From Chara braunii (lineage: Eukaryota > Streptophyta > Charophyceae > Charales > Characeae), in the NCBI GenBank assembly GCA_003427395.1, contig BFEA01000280.1, forward strand, positions 539,633-580,760: 41,128 nucleotides of DNA. Reading direction: 5' to 3'. A model generated the notes under the pieces. That model was not told the DNA's origin and did no database searches. It worked only from the letters and a program-made list of their open reading frames with translations. Positions 1 through 11,339 of this stretch are shown piece by piece (within the stretch, counting starts at the first letter, position 1; each line of letters begins with the position of its first letter). A program made the position numbers and the translations under genes.

Positions 1-357
1 GCGAAAAGAAAAGCGACTGACAAACGAAAACAAAAAAGAAACCAAAAGAAAAGCGAATGAAAAACGAAATCAAAAGAAAAAAAAAAAGGAAAACGACGCG
101 TTCTTGCTATCCGACGGCGGGCGCTTCGAGATGTTCCCTCTTATTGACGCCCGCCGCCGCACGGCCTTGTGGGCGCGTTCTTTCATTCTTTGGCGCGCTG
201 TGAACAATTCGGTATGCGCACCGCTCTGCACACAGTCGCTCCCTCGATCGCCTTCATCCCCCGGCCCGCATCAAAAGTTGAACCCGATTCCGGCGCGCAG
301 CGGACCACCGGCCTCCCCCCGCGACCAATGCTCCTTAAGGGTTAGGATTAAAATTAA
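1..357. other. A-rich start and unassigned sequence
   Basis: The first 100 bases are A-rich low-complexity sequence with a recurring CGAAAA/AAAAG pattern. The following 250 bases are GC-rich and contain short open frames only. No domain, RNA gene or repeat was recognised here. Confidence 0.5.
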
Positions 358-692
358 TGAGTGGGCGAGCACGTTTTCGACACCGCCATCTTTGGTGATT
401 TCTTATTTCTTCTCGAGTTAGCGAAATGCCTTGAAAACATTCACATGTGTATTTCACATAATATAAAATTCATAAAAAAGTTTCAAAAAATAATAAAATG
501 TTTGAGGGACCCTCCCTCCCCCGAAAAAAGTGAAAAAAAAACTCCGAGTGGCCAATCACGTTTTGACACCGCCATCTTTGTGGATTTTTCATTTTTTGTG
601 GCTTGGCGAAATGACTCCCAAATTTACATGCATGTAGCGCACGTCATACAAAACACAAAAAAATAATTTCAAAAAAATATATAATTTTTAGG
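358..692. repeat. Two-copy tandem repeat, unit about 185 bp
   Basis: The segment beginning at 358 recurs at 545. Both units carry CACGTTTT, then GACACCGCCATCTTTG, then a T-rich stretch and GCGAAATG, followed by an AT-rich half with CACATAAT/CACGTCAT and runs of A. The copies are clearly diverged by substitutions and small indels, so this is an old local duplication. The short open frames inside it look incidental. Confidence 0.75.
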
Positions 693-1414
693 CCCCGAAA
701 TAAGTTTTGGCGAGGGCCGAACATGCTTAGGTTCGAACCCCGAACGCGACCTTGAACGCCCGAATGTTCGGGGGTCAGCCTGGGGGCCCCCAAACGTTCG
801 GACCGGTAACAATGTATATATATCTATATATATTTGGCATGAGGCATGATGTACAGTTGACCCCAATAATTCTGCAGCCAGTTACGGGTCGCACCTGGTT
901 GAACCCCAACTGGGCCTGCGTGTTCCAACACGCCTGTCGGCCATACCACCTGATTGCAGGCACTGACCATCGTCGAGGCCGCTGGATTCAAAATTCATAG
1001 TCCCCCCCCCCCCCCTCCTTCTCTCACCGTGGGCCCGTAGGTCCCAATCTTTTCCTTTTTTTTCCTATTCTACTTTCTTGGAACCTATGAAGTTTGTGGT
1101 ATAGGATATTTTCCAATTTTTTATAACACCAAGAAAGCAATAAAAAGTCGCAATAGGCTTTCGTGTCTATGTCAAGGTGCCGTATTTTCGGTTGTGGGTG
1201 ACCAGCGTACAAGTGGGCTCTTGGGTTAAAAACTCCTGGAGGACTGGTCCTTGGTGATATTGTAGACGGCCTACAACTAGCTCTTATAGAACCGGGATTT
1301 TTGGAAAAAGGAACGACCGCCTGTCAGGTGGAAGCTGACCCCAAAAAGAGGTAAAAAGAGGGGGCATTGTCGAAAGCCCCACGCATAGACAATTTGTAAG
1401 AGGCAATTTTCCCG
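693..1414. other. Unassigned intergenic sequence with a poly(C) tract
   Basis: This stretch contains an AT dinucleotide run near 812-830 and a poly(C) run near 1002-1016. No coding frame with recognisable protein content was seen on either strand. Confidence 0.45.
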
Positions 1415-1722
1415 ATGTTTTGTGCTCAGAAGAACTCTAAGAAAAATCTGAGAATTTGAGAGTTTGTAAATTAGGTTGTGGTCTTTCCAACAAAAATATT
1501 TGTAAAATAAAAAAAAAATACTTAAGATCGCAAGATAATCGTCAAGCCATTCGGTGTATTTTCCATTTTTGTCACTCAGCCATATGTGGGCCAACAAAAA
1601 AAGTACTCAAACTTCAGTGATTTTTGCGCTCACAAGAACGTGTGAAAGAACCTGAAAATTGGTGTACTTGCAGATGTTATTGTGATCTTTCCAAAAAAAA
1701 AAATACATAAATGTAAAAAAAA
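1415..1722. repeat. Tandem repeat, unit about 203 bp
   Basis: Sequence from about 1416 recurs from about 1619. Both units share TTTGTGCTCA/TTTGCGCTCA, AGAA, a segment ending GTGGTCTTTCCAA or GTGATCTTTCCAA, then an A-run and AAATAC. The second unit is more diverged after the A-run. No protein signal. Confidence 0.65.
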
Positions 1723-1831
1723 TAATTTCAACCGCAAAATAGATTGCGGCGGCAATTTGAAAAAGGTTCCATTTTTGCAATTCAGCCCCTCTCTCTCTCC
1801 CCCCCCTCCCCTCCCCTCCTCCCCCGTTGTC

Positions 1832-1874
1832 GGGGCAAAAACCCTAACAAGGGTATTGCCGGGGTTTTTCAATG
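1832..1874 (+). repeat. Isolated copy of the AACCCT/AAGGGT hairpin motif
   Basis: A short inverted repeat (AACCCT, loop AAC, AAGGGT) is followed by ATTGCCGGGGTTTTT. The same arrangement (CCCTT hairpin, then GCC, then GTTTTTGCAAG) occurs at 22525 and 23025 in copy B and, inverted, at 15107-15160 at the outer end of copy A. It suggests a small fragment of the hairpin-array element family here. The surrounding 1723-2425 region has no other recognisable content. Confidence 0.45.
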
Positions 1875-2429
1875 TCAGACGTTGTCCGACCTTTACGCTG
1901 AACTGAAAGACTTGATGAGATTGACATTTGCTAAAAGTTATTCAGATCTGACCTATGAATCAGAGACTAAAAGTTTTTCAGACTTCACTCCGGACGAGTG
2001 TGGCATCCGGGAATAATGGATGTGAATGGCAATGCTTCGCTTTTATCAAAACCGCAGGAACGTGCGGATATGGGAATGTTAAAATTAAACCTACTCTACC
2101 TATGATAATGTCGCGCGGCTGTACAACCGCACGATTCAGGGCCTAACTAGGCTAAAAAGAATAGACGTGTCGGGTATAGGACCGCAGCGCATGAGGAATA
2201 AGAAGTTTTGGGCCTGTGGGGATGGATTTCGAGCCAGGGGGCCGATAGGCCGGTGCCGAGGCCTTCCTAGTTAGGTGATTAATCAAGCCAGGGTTACGCG
2301 GCTAACCGACGGGTTAGGGCCAGTAGGCGAGGCCTGCAGGGCCACAGGCAGGCAAAGCTTCCTAGGCCGGCAGGGGAGGATAACAACTGGGCGAGCTTTT
2401 CTTCTAGAAGAGCTGCTCTTATCACTGCT

Positions 2430-2693
2430 ATGATAGGAGCTAGCTCAGTAGGTTACAGCACTCGACTCTTACCCGACGAATACCGGGATCGAATCTCAGT
2501 TGTCATGCCATTGGACCGGGATCGAATCTGAGTTGCCATGCCATTGGGCTAGCTCCTTTTGGAGTTGGCCGCCATAAGAAATCTGGCGCGGCCGATCTCG
2601 GCCGTGCGATCGAGAGATCTTGCGGCTAAGAACAACCGCGCGGAGTTAGTATGGCCTCTGCGCAATGATGACACAAAAAAAAAATAATAATAC

Positions 2694-2724
<31 letters not shown>

Positions 2725-2735
2725 AATATTTTTTT
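2430..2735 (+). mobile_element. tRNA-derived SINE with duplicated B box
   Basis: A perfect Pol III A box (TAGCTCAGTAGG, 2441-2452) is followed by a B-box-like GGGATCGAATC at 2485. The B-box segment is duplicated: 2483-2515 and 2516-2548 are 33-bp tandem copies with three differences. The 5' arm GGAGCTA (2436-2442) pairs perfectly with TAGCTCC (2550-2556), like an acceptor stem closing around both B boxes. A GC-rich body follows (2557-2675), then an A-run and an (AAT)n tail at about 2680-2722, typical of retroposed SINEs. SINEs are non-autonomous and are copied by LINE machinery. It is not a working tRNA gene, because the anticodon arm does not fold and the region is too long. Confidence 0.75.
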
Positions 2736-2739
2736 TCTT

Positions 2740-2831
2740 TTCTCTTTCGAATCCGTCGATTCGAACTTGCGTCTGTATCTCAACAGGTCGTGGAGGAACC
2801 ACGATAGGAAAAAATCGTTGGCTTGCCAACG

Positions 2832-2880
<49 letters not shown>
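2740..2880 (+). mobile_element. Possible second SINE fragment ending in a 49-base poly(A)
   Basis: A B-box-like GATTCGAAC lies at about 2758 and a run of 49 A residues occupies 2832-2880. The order (B box, short body, A tail) resembles a 5'-truncated retroposed SINE, but the body is too short to assign to a family. The Lys-rich frames read from the A tract are artefacts of low complexity. Confidence 0.4.
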
Positions 2881-2882
<2 letters not shown>

Positions 2883-3170
2883 AGGGGGAGAAGACTTACC
2901 TGCCCCGTATCTGAACGCGTAAGCGCCCAGATACGGCCTTTACTGAGGTTGTCGTGGCATCATCACGAGGTAAGTCACTTCCTTTTTTTTTTTCCAATGT
3001 TTTTTTTTTGCCACTAGGGCGAACGGTGCGTAGGGAAAAGCAGCCATTAAAAAAAAAAAGGACGCTGGGACTTCCGCGGCGGCGCAATAGCGCACTATGC
3101 ACGTGGCGTCGGTGCTTCATGCTTAGGGTTAGAGAAGACAATGTCCAGCTGAAGCGCTCAGCACAGGTGA
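2881..3170. other. Hairpin-bearing spacer, non-coding
   Basis: CCGTATCTG and CAGATACGG at about 2904-2936 form a 9-bp inverted repeat around GC-rich sequence. Further on are T-runs (2983-3009) and an A-run (3049-3058). No protein signal. Confidence 0.45.
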
Positions 3171-4555
3171 GGTAGTAGTCCCACGCAGCCACAACTCGAT
3201 TCCATGCCTATAGCTGTATGCAAGTGTTGGGGTGGACTGTCCTAGATAGCGTCAGAGGAGGGATAAGAGGGAACTTGAGGATAAAGACTAATGGAACACA
3301 CAGAACACACAAAGCTGAAGAACCCGTTGTTTACACGTCCTTCTCATGGAAACTAGGGTTCCTTTCGATCCCGCCCTGCTATTTGTTGCGTAAAGAGAGA
3401 CTCCTGGAGAAAAAGGGCTTCTTTGAAGCTCTTTCCTAAAAGGTGGCTGAGGCGGGAGTGGCAAGCAGGCTAAAGGAACTTTCTTCCCCATTACACATAT
3501 TGCTTGTCTTGGTGTACGAACCTAGAGCCTCGGTCTGTTAACATCTACCCTAGTGAATTGAGCCTAGCACTAACATCTGCCTTCCTTCGATCTGTTTTTG
3601 CTTTAGAACCTCCAACCGCCTGGTCTATCAGCGGATAGGATCTACGGGGTAGATTGACGTGCATATTTTTTTGTTGTATGTGTTTATCTTTATTTTCTTT
3701 AGCATCTGGAAGTGTCATCTGGCAGAAAACAATCCGGTGATTTTCTCGATGCATGACGTATCGCCCTTTAAGCACAGGGATCCCGGTAGGCCGCGATCCG
3801 TCTTTTGCGTGAGAGGAGGCGCCATCGGAATAGGTCTGTGACATTAAGGTGAAGGTCTGTAGGATCGGTAAGGGTTTCAAAATACAGGGCTGGGATGCTT
3901 CTAAGTAGAAGAAGGCTCACTATTAAGCTGAGCGGGTGAAAAGGAGGACTACCAAGTATTCTGGCAGAAAATGGTTTCTCCCTATCCCGCTTTTTGCGTG
4001 AAAGGGAGTCTGGTCGGCGCACCCTCGAGTAGATGTTTGGGACAACAGGGTTACAAGAGGGGGTCTAGTTCTCCCATAGTGCTCATAGAACACCCGCCAG
4101 TGTAATCAGGTGATTTTCTCCCAGGCACGAAATCGGTCGTGACTCAGTATCAAAGCTCGCCCCCAACTTGGGTGCTGGCAATAAGCGTCTTTGAGCGCTT
4201 GTCAAATTTCCTCCCGCTGGGGGAAACTCATCGCCGCAACCGTTGTCTGTTGGCCCGCCTAACGTCATTGAGGAAAGCCTCATTCACCAACAAGCAAAAA
4301 CCCTACATCCTTTAGAGTTGAAACTTGCCCTCGAGGGTGAGGGTGAGGGTTTTAGCTTGACTGCTAAAGAGTGTGCTCGACCACAAGCGGAAACTGTCGC
4401 GACAGTGTAAAAGTTTCGAGAAACCTATAGGGTGCTCTTCTTCCCTGGCTGGATACTCGATAGTCAAAGTTTGGTAGGCAGGATTCACCATCCCTGATCA
4501 GGTATTACAGAGGTAGAGTCTCCCCTCTTATTCAAGAGGCGGGGAAACGACTGCC
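3171..4555 (+). promoter_or_regulatory. Probable LINE 5' untranslated region with internal repeats
   Basis: This sequence directly precedes LINE ORF1 and lacks coding content. CTGGCAGAAAA occurs at about 3718 and 3960, each followed within about 100 bp by CTTTTTGCGTGA or a close variant. GGTGATTTTCTC occurs at about 3735 and 4108. The roughly 240-bp spacing suggests diverged promoter monomers, as known for some L1 families. Where the LINE begins cannot be fixed, because no target-site duplication was found. Confidence 0.45.
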
Positions 4556-6607
4556 ATGAGTACTAAAAATCAGCAAACTGGTTTTCAGTGGGGATCCTTT
4601 TCTCCTTTTTGGATGAAAAAACAAACGCAAGGTAAAAACGAACGAGAACTCCTGGTATCTCAAGGCACATTGGGGGGAACCAGAAGGGAAGCAGGCATGT
4701 ATATAGGTGGGATGAAGGGAGTGGCAGAGTTGGGAGGGGTTCTGGGTGGGGGAAAAGGCTTCACCTTCACAGCAGGCGCGGGCGCAGGGGAAAGCGAGGC
4801 TGGGAGAGGCCATCCTGCAGATAGACAGCGACCGAGGGATAGGAAGTCAGGTAGTCTGTCGAGGAGAGAGCAGGGTGATAACACTTGGAGTTCATTCAAT
4901 TTATTAACATCTGTTAAGAAAGGGAGTGAGCAAATTGAAAGGCAAAAATGGTGGTCAGCGGAGGAACATGAATCAGAATCTGACTTTGATGGAGACAACA
5001 TGGACACAGAGAAAAAGGGAGAACACGATTCAGATACAGTGGTGGAGATTGAGGAAGTTCGGAAAATGTTGGAGAAATGCTATGACCGTTTGATCATTCG
5101 AGACACATCCAGGATAGCCAAGTTTGAAATGGAGGGTAAATCTATCAAAATGTCCCTACATGCCAACTTTGAAGCAGCGCAGGACGAGTGACTCCGGGAA
5201 CACGTAGTCGTGGTTTTTTTACAAGGGTCCTTTAAATCACTACCAGCCGAGAAAAAAAAACAATGCATCAGTTCCTTGGAGGACTCAGTTCTTCCCCCTT
5301 GCTTGCATCACAAAGAGAGAGGGAGGGTGCATCAGGAGGAGAAGAATGTTATGTCTTATTGTCCCCGGGACAAAAAAACCGTTGATTTCCTGATTAACAT
5401 GGGAACCCACAAGTTGAGGATTGATGAAGCTCTATACAAACTGAGTTTCAAAAGGTGGATGTCGTAGAAAAAACTTGAAAAGACAAAGGACGAGGAAGCG
5501 GTTGGTAAAATATGGGTCATGGCACTGAGAGTGCCATACAAAGCCGTCCCCTGGGTCAGATCAGGAATCGATTTCGTTGTGGGCAAAGTCCTCAAACAAT
5601 ACCCCCCGGAGAGATACGAAGACATGCCAAAGCTCAACAATGTAAAATTTGATATTCCTAGACATGGAAGGGACAGAGTACCGAATGACTTACAGTGGCC
5701 ACAACAGGACGGATCCACCATTGCGATCAGAATAATGACTTAGTTTACGGACTATTGCAAAACTTGTAGGGACTATGCAGGGCATCAGACTGAATGCTGT
5801 CCGAAAGCGGCAGGTGGTGATGATCCGTTCACTTTCCAGCCCCCGTTTGAACTAAAAATTAACACATTGGACCAGAGGGGGCTCTGTACAACAAGGCAAC
5901 CAGGTGGTAGGGTTAAGGAGATGCAGGGAAGAGCTTCGCTTACCAGAGTTATCAGCAAAGATGGCTTGATGGCAGGTGCTCTCAGCCAGCACCCACATGG
6001 TCCGCAGGCAGGAACTTCAGGATCTCAAATCCCTAGAGCAAGGAGTGATTACCCAGTTCCTGGCTCCCACCCGACAGACTCACAAAGCTCCAAGGCTGCT
6101 CCCATAATCTCAACTTGGAAAAAAATAAACAAAGAACAGAAGGGGACTGGAAAGGATGCAGGAAGAGGAGGGCAGGGAGTGTTGGAGAAAGGGGGGGAGA
6201 AGACAAGACCGGAGGGCAATAGTCACCCCTCGTCAGGGAAAGGTAACCCCCTGCCCATCCTTGCCTCGAAGTTAGTTACCGAACAGAAGGGGTTGTCTCT
6301 CACAGGCAACCCCGAAAGGGGAGAGAATGAGTCCGGTACAATGGCCCGTACTGAAGCTCATCTGAAATCAAATGGCTCATCGCCGAATAAGTTGGCTGGA
6401 AACAGTATAGAAAAAGTCGAGCTCCCCCCTGACCCCACGTCGGAAAGGCGACCTCCTACCATCGGGGGGGGGGCGGCAGAGCACAACGAGACAAATGAGG
6501 GAGATACTCCCATTGAGCCACAAAATGAAGTTGGGGGAACATCAGCCCTAAGGATCGACCCCAACGCTGTTGGGGATGGAGGAAACCCAAATGAGCAGGT
6601 GGGGCAA

Positions 6608-6646
<39 letters not shown>

Positions 6647-7478
6647 GCAAGAACAGGTCTCGATGGATGAGGTAGCTATGGGGGATGGCACCGATGAGGA
6701 AGGCTCGGAGGCGCAGACGGACAATTCCCATAAGTGGTATGACTCATCGGGCTCAGCGGATGACACGTGTAATCCCAAGGACAAGAGAGGGAGAATTGAT
6801 TACAACATTGGAGAAAAAACAGAGAAGGGGCAAAAGATAAGGTCAAGAACGATTCGCAAACAGGAAAACTCAGGCAGCCAGGGTTTTAATAAATATTTCA
6901 TACCATTGATCTTTCGAAAAACGGCAGATGGAATCATGTTCCTGACATACAGCAAGGGCTCCGTCCTCAAACACCTAACCCCCTATTCTGTTGACAACAA
7001 TCCGACAAGGAGCCAGATGCCTGAGAAGGTAAGAAACTACATCGGACAGTCCATAGCTGTAAGGGTTATCCCTAAATTAAGCTCAAGAAGGTTGATTAGA
7101 CATGGATCTTCTGGGAAAAAATTGCATCTGTTTCTCGCGGCATTCGATATCAGACCAACAGAGCATGAGCTAGCGATCTTATAAGAAGGGCACGTGTTCT
7201 GGTGTCCATTGAAATGGGCCAAGGATGACATGTCTCTTCATACTAACATGACCCACACTACCGAAGCGGTGTCAGGCGATGTCATCCTGGAGTACAACCA
7301 GCTCTTGGTTGCAGACGTCAACTTATTCTCTGCGCACTTCAGTCACTCGCTCTCTGCACCATGGGGGGAAAAAAGGGACTTTCGGAAGGGGGGATGGATA
7401 GGAAACGAAAGTCGAGTCTGGGACTTAGTGGTTCACACGGTAGTGGGGCCAGCACCGAAAACAACAGTCACACGGTAG
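4556..7478 (+). pseudogene. LINE ORF1, nucleic-acid-binding protein, broken
   Basis: ORF1 of a plant L1-type retrotransposon, the protein that coats the element RNA. It starts at ATG 4556 and reads in one frame to about 6612, then in another to 7478. In-frame stops are at 5189 (TGA), 5465 (TAG), 5741 (TAG) and 7182 (TAA). A (GA)n tract at 6611-6642 causes the frame change. The N-terminal 200 codons are charged and low in complexity. The segment at 5505-5690, with KIWVMALRVPYKAVPW and then DFVVGKVL, resembles the DUF4283 domain of plant LINE ORF1 proteins. A CCHC knuckle (CKTCRDYAGHQTEC) follows at about 5753. The C-terminal third (6880-7478) is not recognised. ORF2 starts 52 bases downstream. 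Family assignment is firm; the domain name is by pattern only. Confidence 0.85.
6611..6642. repeat. (AG)16 microsatellite inside LINE ORF1
   Basis: A pure AG dinucleotide run lies within the ORF1 coding frame and moves the downstream reading frame. In protein it reads as Glu-Arg repeats. Slippage at this run is the simplest explanation for the frame change. Confidence 0.9.
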
Positions 7479-7530
7479 GGGAGAAAGTCTCCTTCTTCCC
7501 TCCCCCGGACCTTTCCCTCATCCATTCAGG

Positions 7531-8845
7531 ATGACTAAACTGAGGGTAGTCTCTTGGAATGTGAGAGGCCTGGGAAACTCAAATGGTAAGGAAAAATGGG
7601 CCGGTCTCAAATCCTGGATCCCACCAGCAAAGAATTCAGGTCGCCCTACTCCAAGAGACTAAACGAAGAGAAGATTGACAGTATCCTATGGCAGTGGCGG
7701 GGGCCACAGTTTTGGGCCCCTGCCGAGGGTACCAAAGGTGGCACAACCATCTTGATTAGTAGAGATTTGTGTTTTGTGTTAGTGGATGAGATTTCGAACT
7801 CTATGGAGAAGTGGGTCTGGATTACAACAAAAATAGGGGACACAAGTTGGTCCTTTATGTCAATTTACGCCCCAGTTGTAATGAGGGAAAAGGTTAAATT
7901 TCTGAAAATTTTACCCACGCTGATTCCCAATGAGGCAAACCTGGTCCGGGGGGGAGATTGAAACTCAATTCAGAACCCGGTCTTAGACTCCTCAGCAGGT
8001 GCCCCACTGAGACGGGACTCAAGAGCCATTACCATTTTCAAAGAGAGTGGAGTTGGTAGACCCGGAAGAGAAGAAATTTACATGGGTGGCCGACACGGCA
8101 AGGGCAGATGGATCACGTACCAAGCTCGGACTAGACTATTTCCTGTTAAAAGAAAATCCAGCAGATTGGGTTATGGAAGTGACCATGTCATTTGCCACAC
8201 TATCGGACCATAGACCTATGGTGGCATTTTTCACCCCAGAAAGTAGAATCCAGAGGGGGAAGGGGTACTATAGATCGAACACATATATTCTTAATGATAA
8301 ATCCCTGATCAAATCCATTCAGGAGTTCTTGAAAAAGTGGGAAAAGAACAAAGAGTTCTTTGGTAATGATGGAGATTGGTTGGATGCAGGAAACAGATTT
8401 GTTGCTGCCTTCCTCAGTTTACATCGAGGATCAAAGCCAATAATCAGAGAATCGAAGAGGAACATATCACATCAAAAATTGAGTGGGCGGAAGACAAATA
8501 GGATTAAGTCCGAGGTGGGATGAATACTAGTACTCTTTGAGAAATGAATTAAGGGACAAACTAGAGAGCATTCAAATTAGAAAGGAGAAGATATGGGATG
8601 AAAGAGCTAAAGTGAAATGGATTGGGGTTGGGGACAGACTAACCAAGGAAAACTTCAAAAGATTCTCCAAGAAAAAAGGTAACTCACTAATAGTGGAGCT
8701 GAGCCACCTTTTTTATCCCTTCGAGCCCACTACTAAAGACACCCCTAGAATCGTGGAATATGCTAGAATTTACTTTGAGAGTATTTTCCAATCCTCTAGA
8801 TCGGAAGTGGTGGCTCAGTCGGAGATCCCACTTCAGGAAGAGCAT
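7531..8845 (+). pseudogene. LINE ORF2, endonuclease part, interrupted by copy A
   Basis: 5' part of L1-type ORF2, which nicks target DNA and starts reverse transcription. The ATG at 7531 begins MTKLRVVSWNVRGLGN, the usual start of an apurinic-like endonuclease. LLQETK (about 7650, the Glu motif), SIYAP (about 7860), GGD-stop-N (7951-7964, TGG changed to TGA) and LSDHRP (about 8200) follow in order. The frame changes several times (about 7630, 7660, 8040 and 8525). A linker reading IVEYARIYFESIFQ leads towards the reverse transcriptase but ends at 8845, where the inverted hairpin-array element begins. The protein is not functional. Confidence 0.9.
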
Positions 8846-9860
8846 TGTCGAGCGCATCAGTGCGGCACCGCACAAGGCAGCGCGGGACCCTCACGCCCGC
8901 GTCACACAGGAGTTGGTTTTAATCCTTCGTCGCAAATATACATGGAGTTTCCGCAAGCCGCTCCGACCGAGTGTGCCAGCCATACCTCTCGCGAGGCCCT
9001 ACGACAAGATAGGACCTACGCGAGGCACGACTTACCTCCACCTTACGGGAGCTGTCACCTCCCTTCGGTGGGCGTATCCCCGCCGAGCTACCAATCCACA
9101 GTACGAAAACTAATCAGGTGCAATCGTAGAGGTGGACCAGCCGAGGGCGTTTCTCGTTCGCTGTAGCATAGGGGGTACGCGTGGTAGTACGCCTTTATCG
9201 GACCCGCACGCGAACCGACGTCTTGGGGGGTTGAGGTCCCAAGTGCGACTCGTCGTCAGTCGACTAGGACGCATCCCATGCACCACGCGCACACCACTAT
9301 AAAGAACATAAAAATAAAACACGCACACACACACACACGTACATATACATATACAGAACGACACTAAACAAACAATGCGACAACACTCCTAGTCCCTTAG
9401 TAGTCATCCCATAACTCTCCGATGCGGAAATCGGATAGGCATCGCGCGGGAGACTTAGTATAAAACCGCGCGAACGCAAGGTGTTCTCATATCGACTAGC
9501 AATGCAAGCGTACGTAAGCGCTCGCAATGATGGCGTACTATGTAGTACCCATACTCATGCGGTCCTCGTTAATCTCAAGGGTCACATTCGACACTCAAGT
9601 GTCGGCTGACACGCGCCTTGAGGGATTGATCTCTCGACGCTGGACAATCGCCAAATGCGGTTGAAAACCACACCCTCTTCTACACCCTGTAGAGAGTGGG
9701 TGGTACACAGGTTCATACCTGTGGTGGCAATCGTCTCGTATTGCCCTGGAGACCAACTCTCTCATCTAGGGTCTAGAAAGAAGTCAAGGGGTTTGACTTT
9801 GACGGCTGTCACGGACTACAACGTCCAACTATCAAAATTAATAAACAAAATCAATCAATA
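8846..9860 (-). other. 3' domain of copy A
   Basis: About 1 kb homologous (inverted) to 29640-30539, 36745-37610 and 40605-41110. Conserved blocks include a hairpin with arms CCTA/TAGG and loop TCTTGTCG (near 9005), CTTGGG/CCCAAG (9220-9242), and GACACT/AGTGTC (9590-9603). Other perfect hairpins include CACAGG/CCTGTG (9706-9723) and AAGTCAA/TTGACTT (9782-9800). A short (AC)n run at about 9321-9338 lies at the place where B and C have TGTGTG-rich sequence. Confidence 0.75.
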
Positions 9861-10164
9861 AATAAATAAACAACCAACACTCATATATCAAATCAGAACT
9901 CGAGATAAAATAAAAGAAGGGGAAACATAAACCCATCAGGTATGCAGATCGTGCGACACATGGTTGTCATTCTTACTGCCTCCAGAGTGTGGCCCATATA
10001 CCAAGCTCCAAAATATCAACCTGCATAAAACACAGGCACACACAATAGCTACATTGTCATACACGAATGTGGTCAATTTTACTTTTCCCTGTAACTCACA
10101 CCACGCCTCACACACTCAAGCCCCAGTCATAGCTCAACTTTCCATAAATCTCATAAGTTCTTTA

Positions 10165-10330
10165 TAATGGTCATTTAAAAGAAGTCTGGTTAAAACCCTC
10201 AAAGAAACATATCAAATCGCAGGGCTAAGGCAATCAAGCTGAGGTACAGGTGTAAGCAAAGTTGTGTCGTGAGCCGACAAGTCGGCGATGAACCAACGGA
10301 CCTGTTATCAGTGATAACAGAAGATGATCT
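10165..10330 (-). other. Conserved hairpin pair in copy A
   Basis: CTGTTATC (10302-10309) pairs perfectly with GATAACAG (10313-10320). Next to it, GCCGAC (10273-10278) pairs with GTCGGC (10281-10286). The first hairpin is kept in copies B (29019-29037) and C (36112-36128). The second is replaced in C by CCGA/TCGG closed by a TTCG loop (36138-36149). Confidence 0.75.
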
Positions 10331-10559
10331 TCGTAGGATCAAGCTGAAGCTAGTCCAAATCCTGGATCGAATGTCCAAAGAAGTCGTGTATCATATGACA
10401 GGTCAATGTCCAAGCTAAATCGTCAATGTATGGAGATCAAATCTCCATGACACGTTCTCACTCAAGACTCTTCTGATAACCAAGCCTAGGTCTACTTCTA
10501 AGCCAGTGCCCAAAGAAAGGTAGACCTATGGCAGAATCTCCCCCGTCAGAGTCGACACC

Positions 10560-11135
10560 TGTCAAAATATAATTTTTTTCCTCTAAACTAAAAAAATTCG
10601 GCAGCGCTTCCCATAGGAAAAGTGCCTTCTCATAATTTACATCAGCCTAAATATGAAAACAAAAATTATCTTCAAACTTCCAAGGTCAAATTTTGTCTAA
10701 CTCTCTGAATTAACAAAAATTTGGGCAGCACTCCCTTTAGAAAAGAAGAAATTCGCGATTTTTACTAAGCCATATATAAAAATTACACAAGTTGAACTTT
10801 GAAAAGTCAAATTTAGATTAACTCTTTAGATTTGCAGAAATTTCGGCAGCGTTTCCCGTAGAGAAAATAGCTTACCAAAATTTATACAAAGCTAAGTTCA
10901 GAATTTTGACTTCTCAAGGTCCAATTTTGTCTAACTCGTTGAATTAGCAAAACTTTGGGCAGCACTCCCTTTAGAAAAGTAGACTCTCCAGATTTTTACT
11001 AAGTCATATATAAAAGTCAGACGAACTGAACTTTGAAAAGACAAAATCTGACTAACTCCTTGGTTTTGTAGAAATTTCGGCAGCGCTTCCCGTAGAGAAA
11101 GTAGCTTACCAAGATTTATACAAGACCAAGTATAA
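10560..11135 (-). repeat. 121-bp five-unit array, copy A
   Basis: Five units spaced about 115-125 bp carry, alternately, CGGCAGCGCTTCCC (type a) and GGGCAGCACTCCC (type b), near 10600, 10724, 10847, 10960 and 11080. The same a-b-a-b-a order is seen in copies B and C. Unit flanks share AAAATTTGTCTAACTC-like sequence. No coding potential. Confidence 0.8.
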
Positions 11136-11339
11136 CAAAAAATCTCAGAAAATGCGAAAATTGATCTAAGAAAAATAAAATTAGCTCAGAAAATGCAAGA
11201 ATTTAAATTAACTCCTATGGCTCTAGCATGTGGCAAGCATCTGAAGCAACTACCTATCAAACTGAAACTCAACCTGAACAAACAATAGTTCGTAATCTTT
11301 CAATGATTTATCCCTTTACACCCAACTTACATGAGGTAT

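Noticed and set aside
2436-2556. Functional tRNA gene
   Set aside because: The acceptor-like arms are 107 bases apart, the B box is duplicated and no anticodon arm folds.
2665-3017. Lys-rich or Ile-rich short proteins
   Set aside because: They are translations of poly(A), AAT and T runs.
8537-9166. A 209-codon gene spanning 8845
   Set aside because: It is a chimera of LINE ORF2 up to 8845 and the non-coding 3' domain of copy A beyond it.
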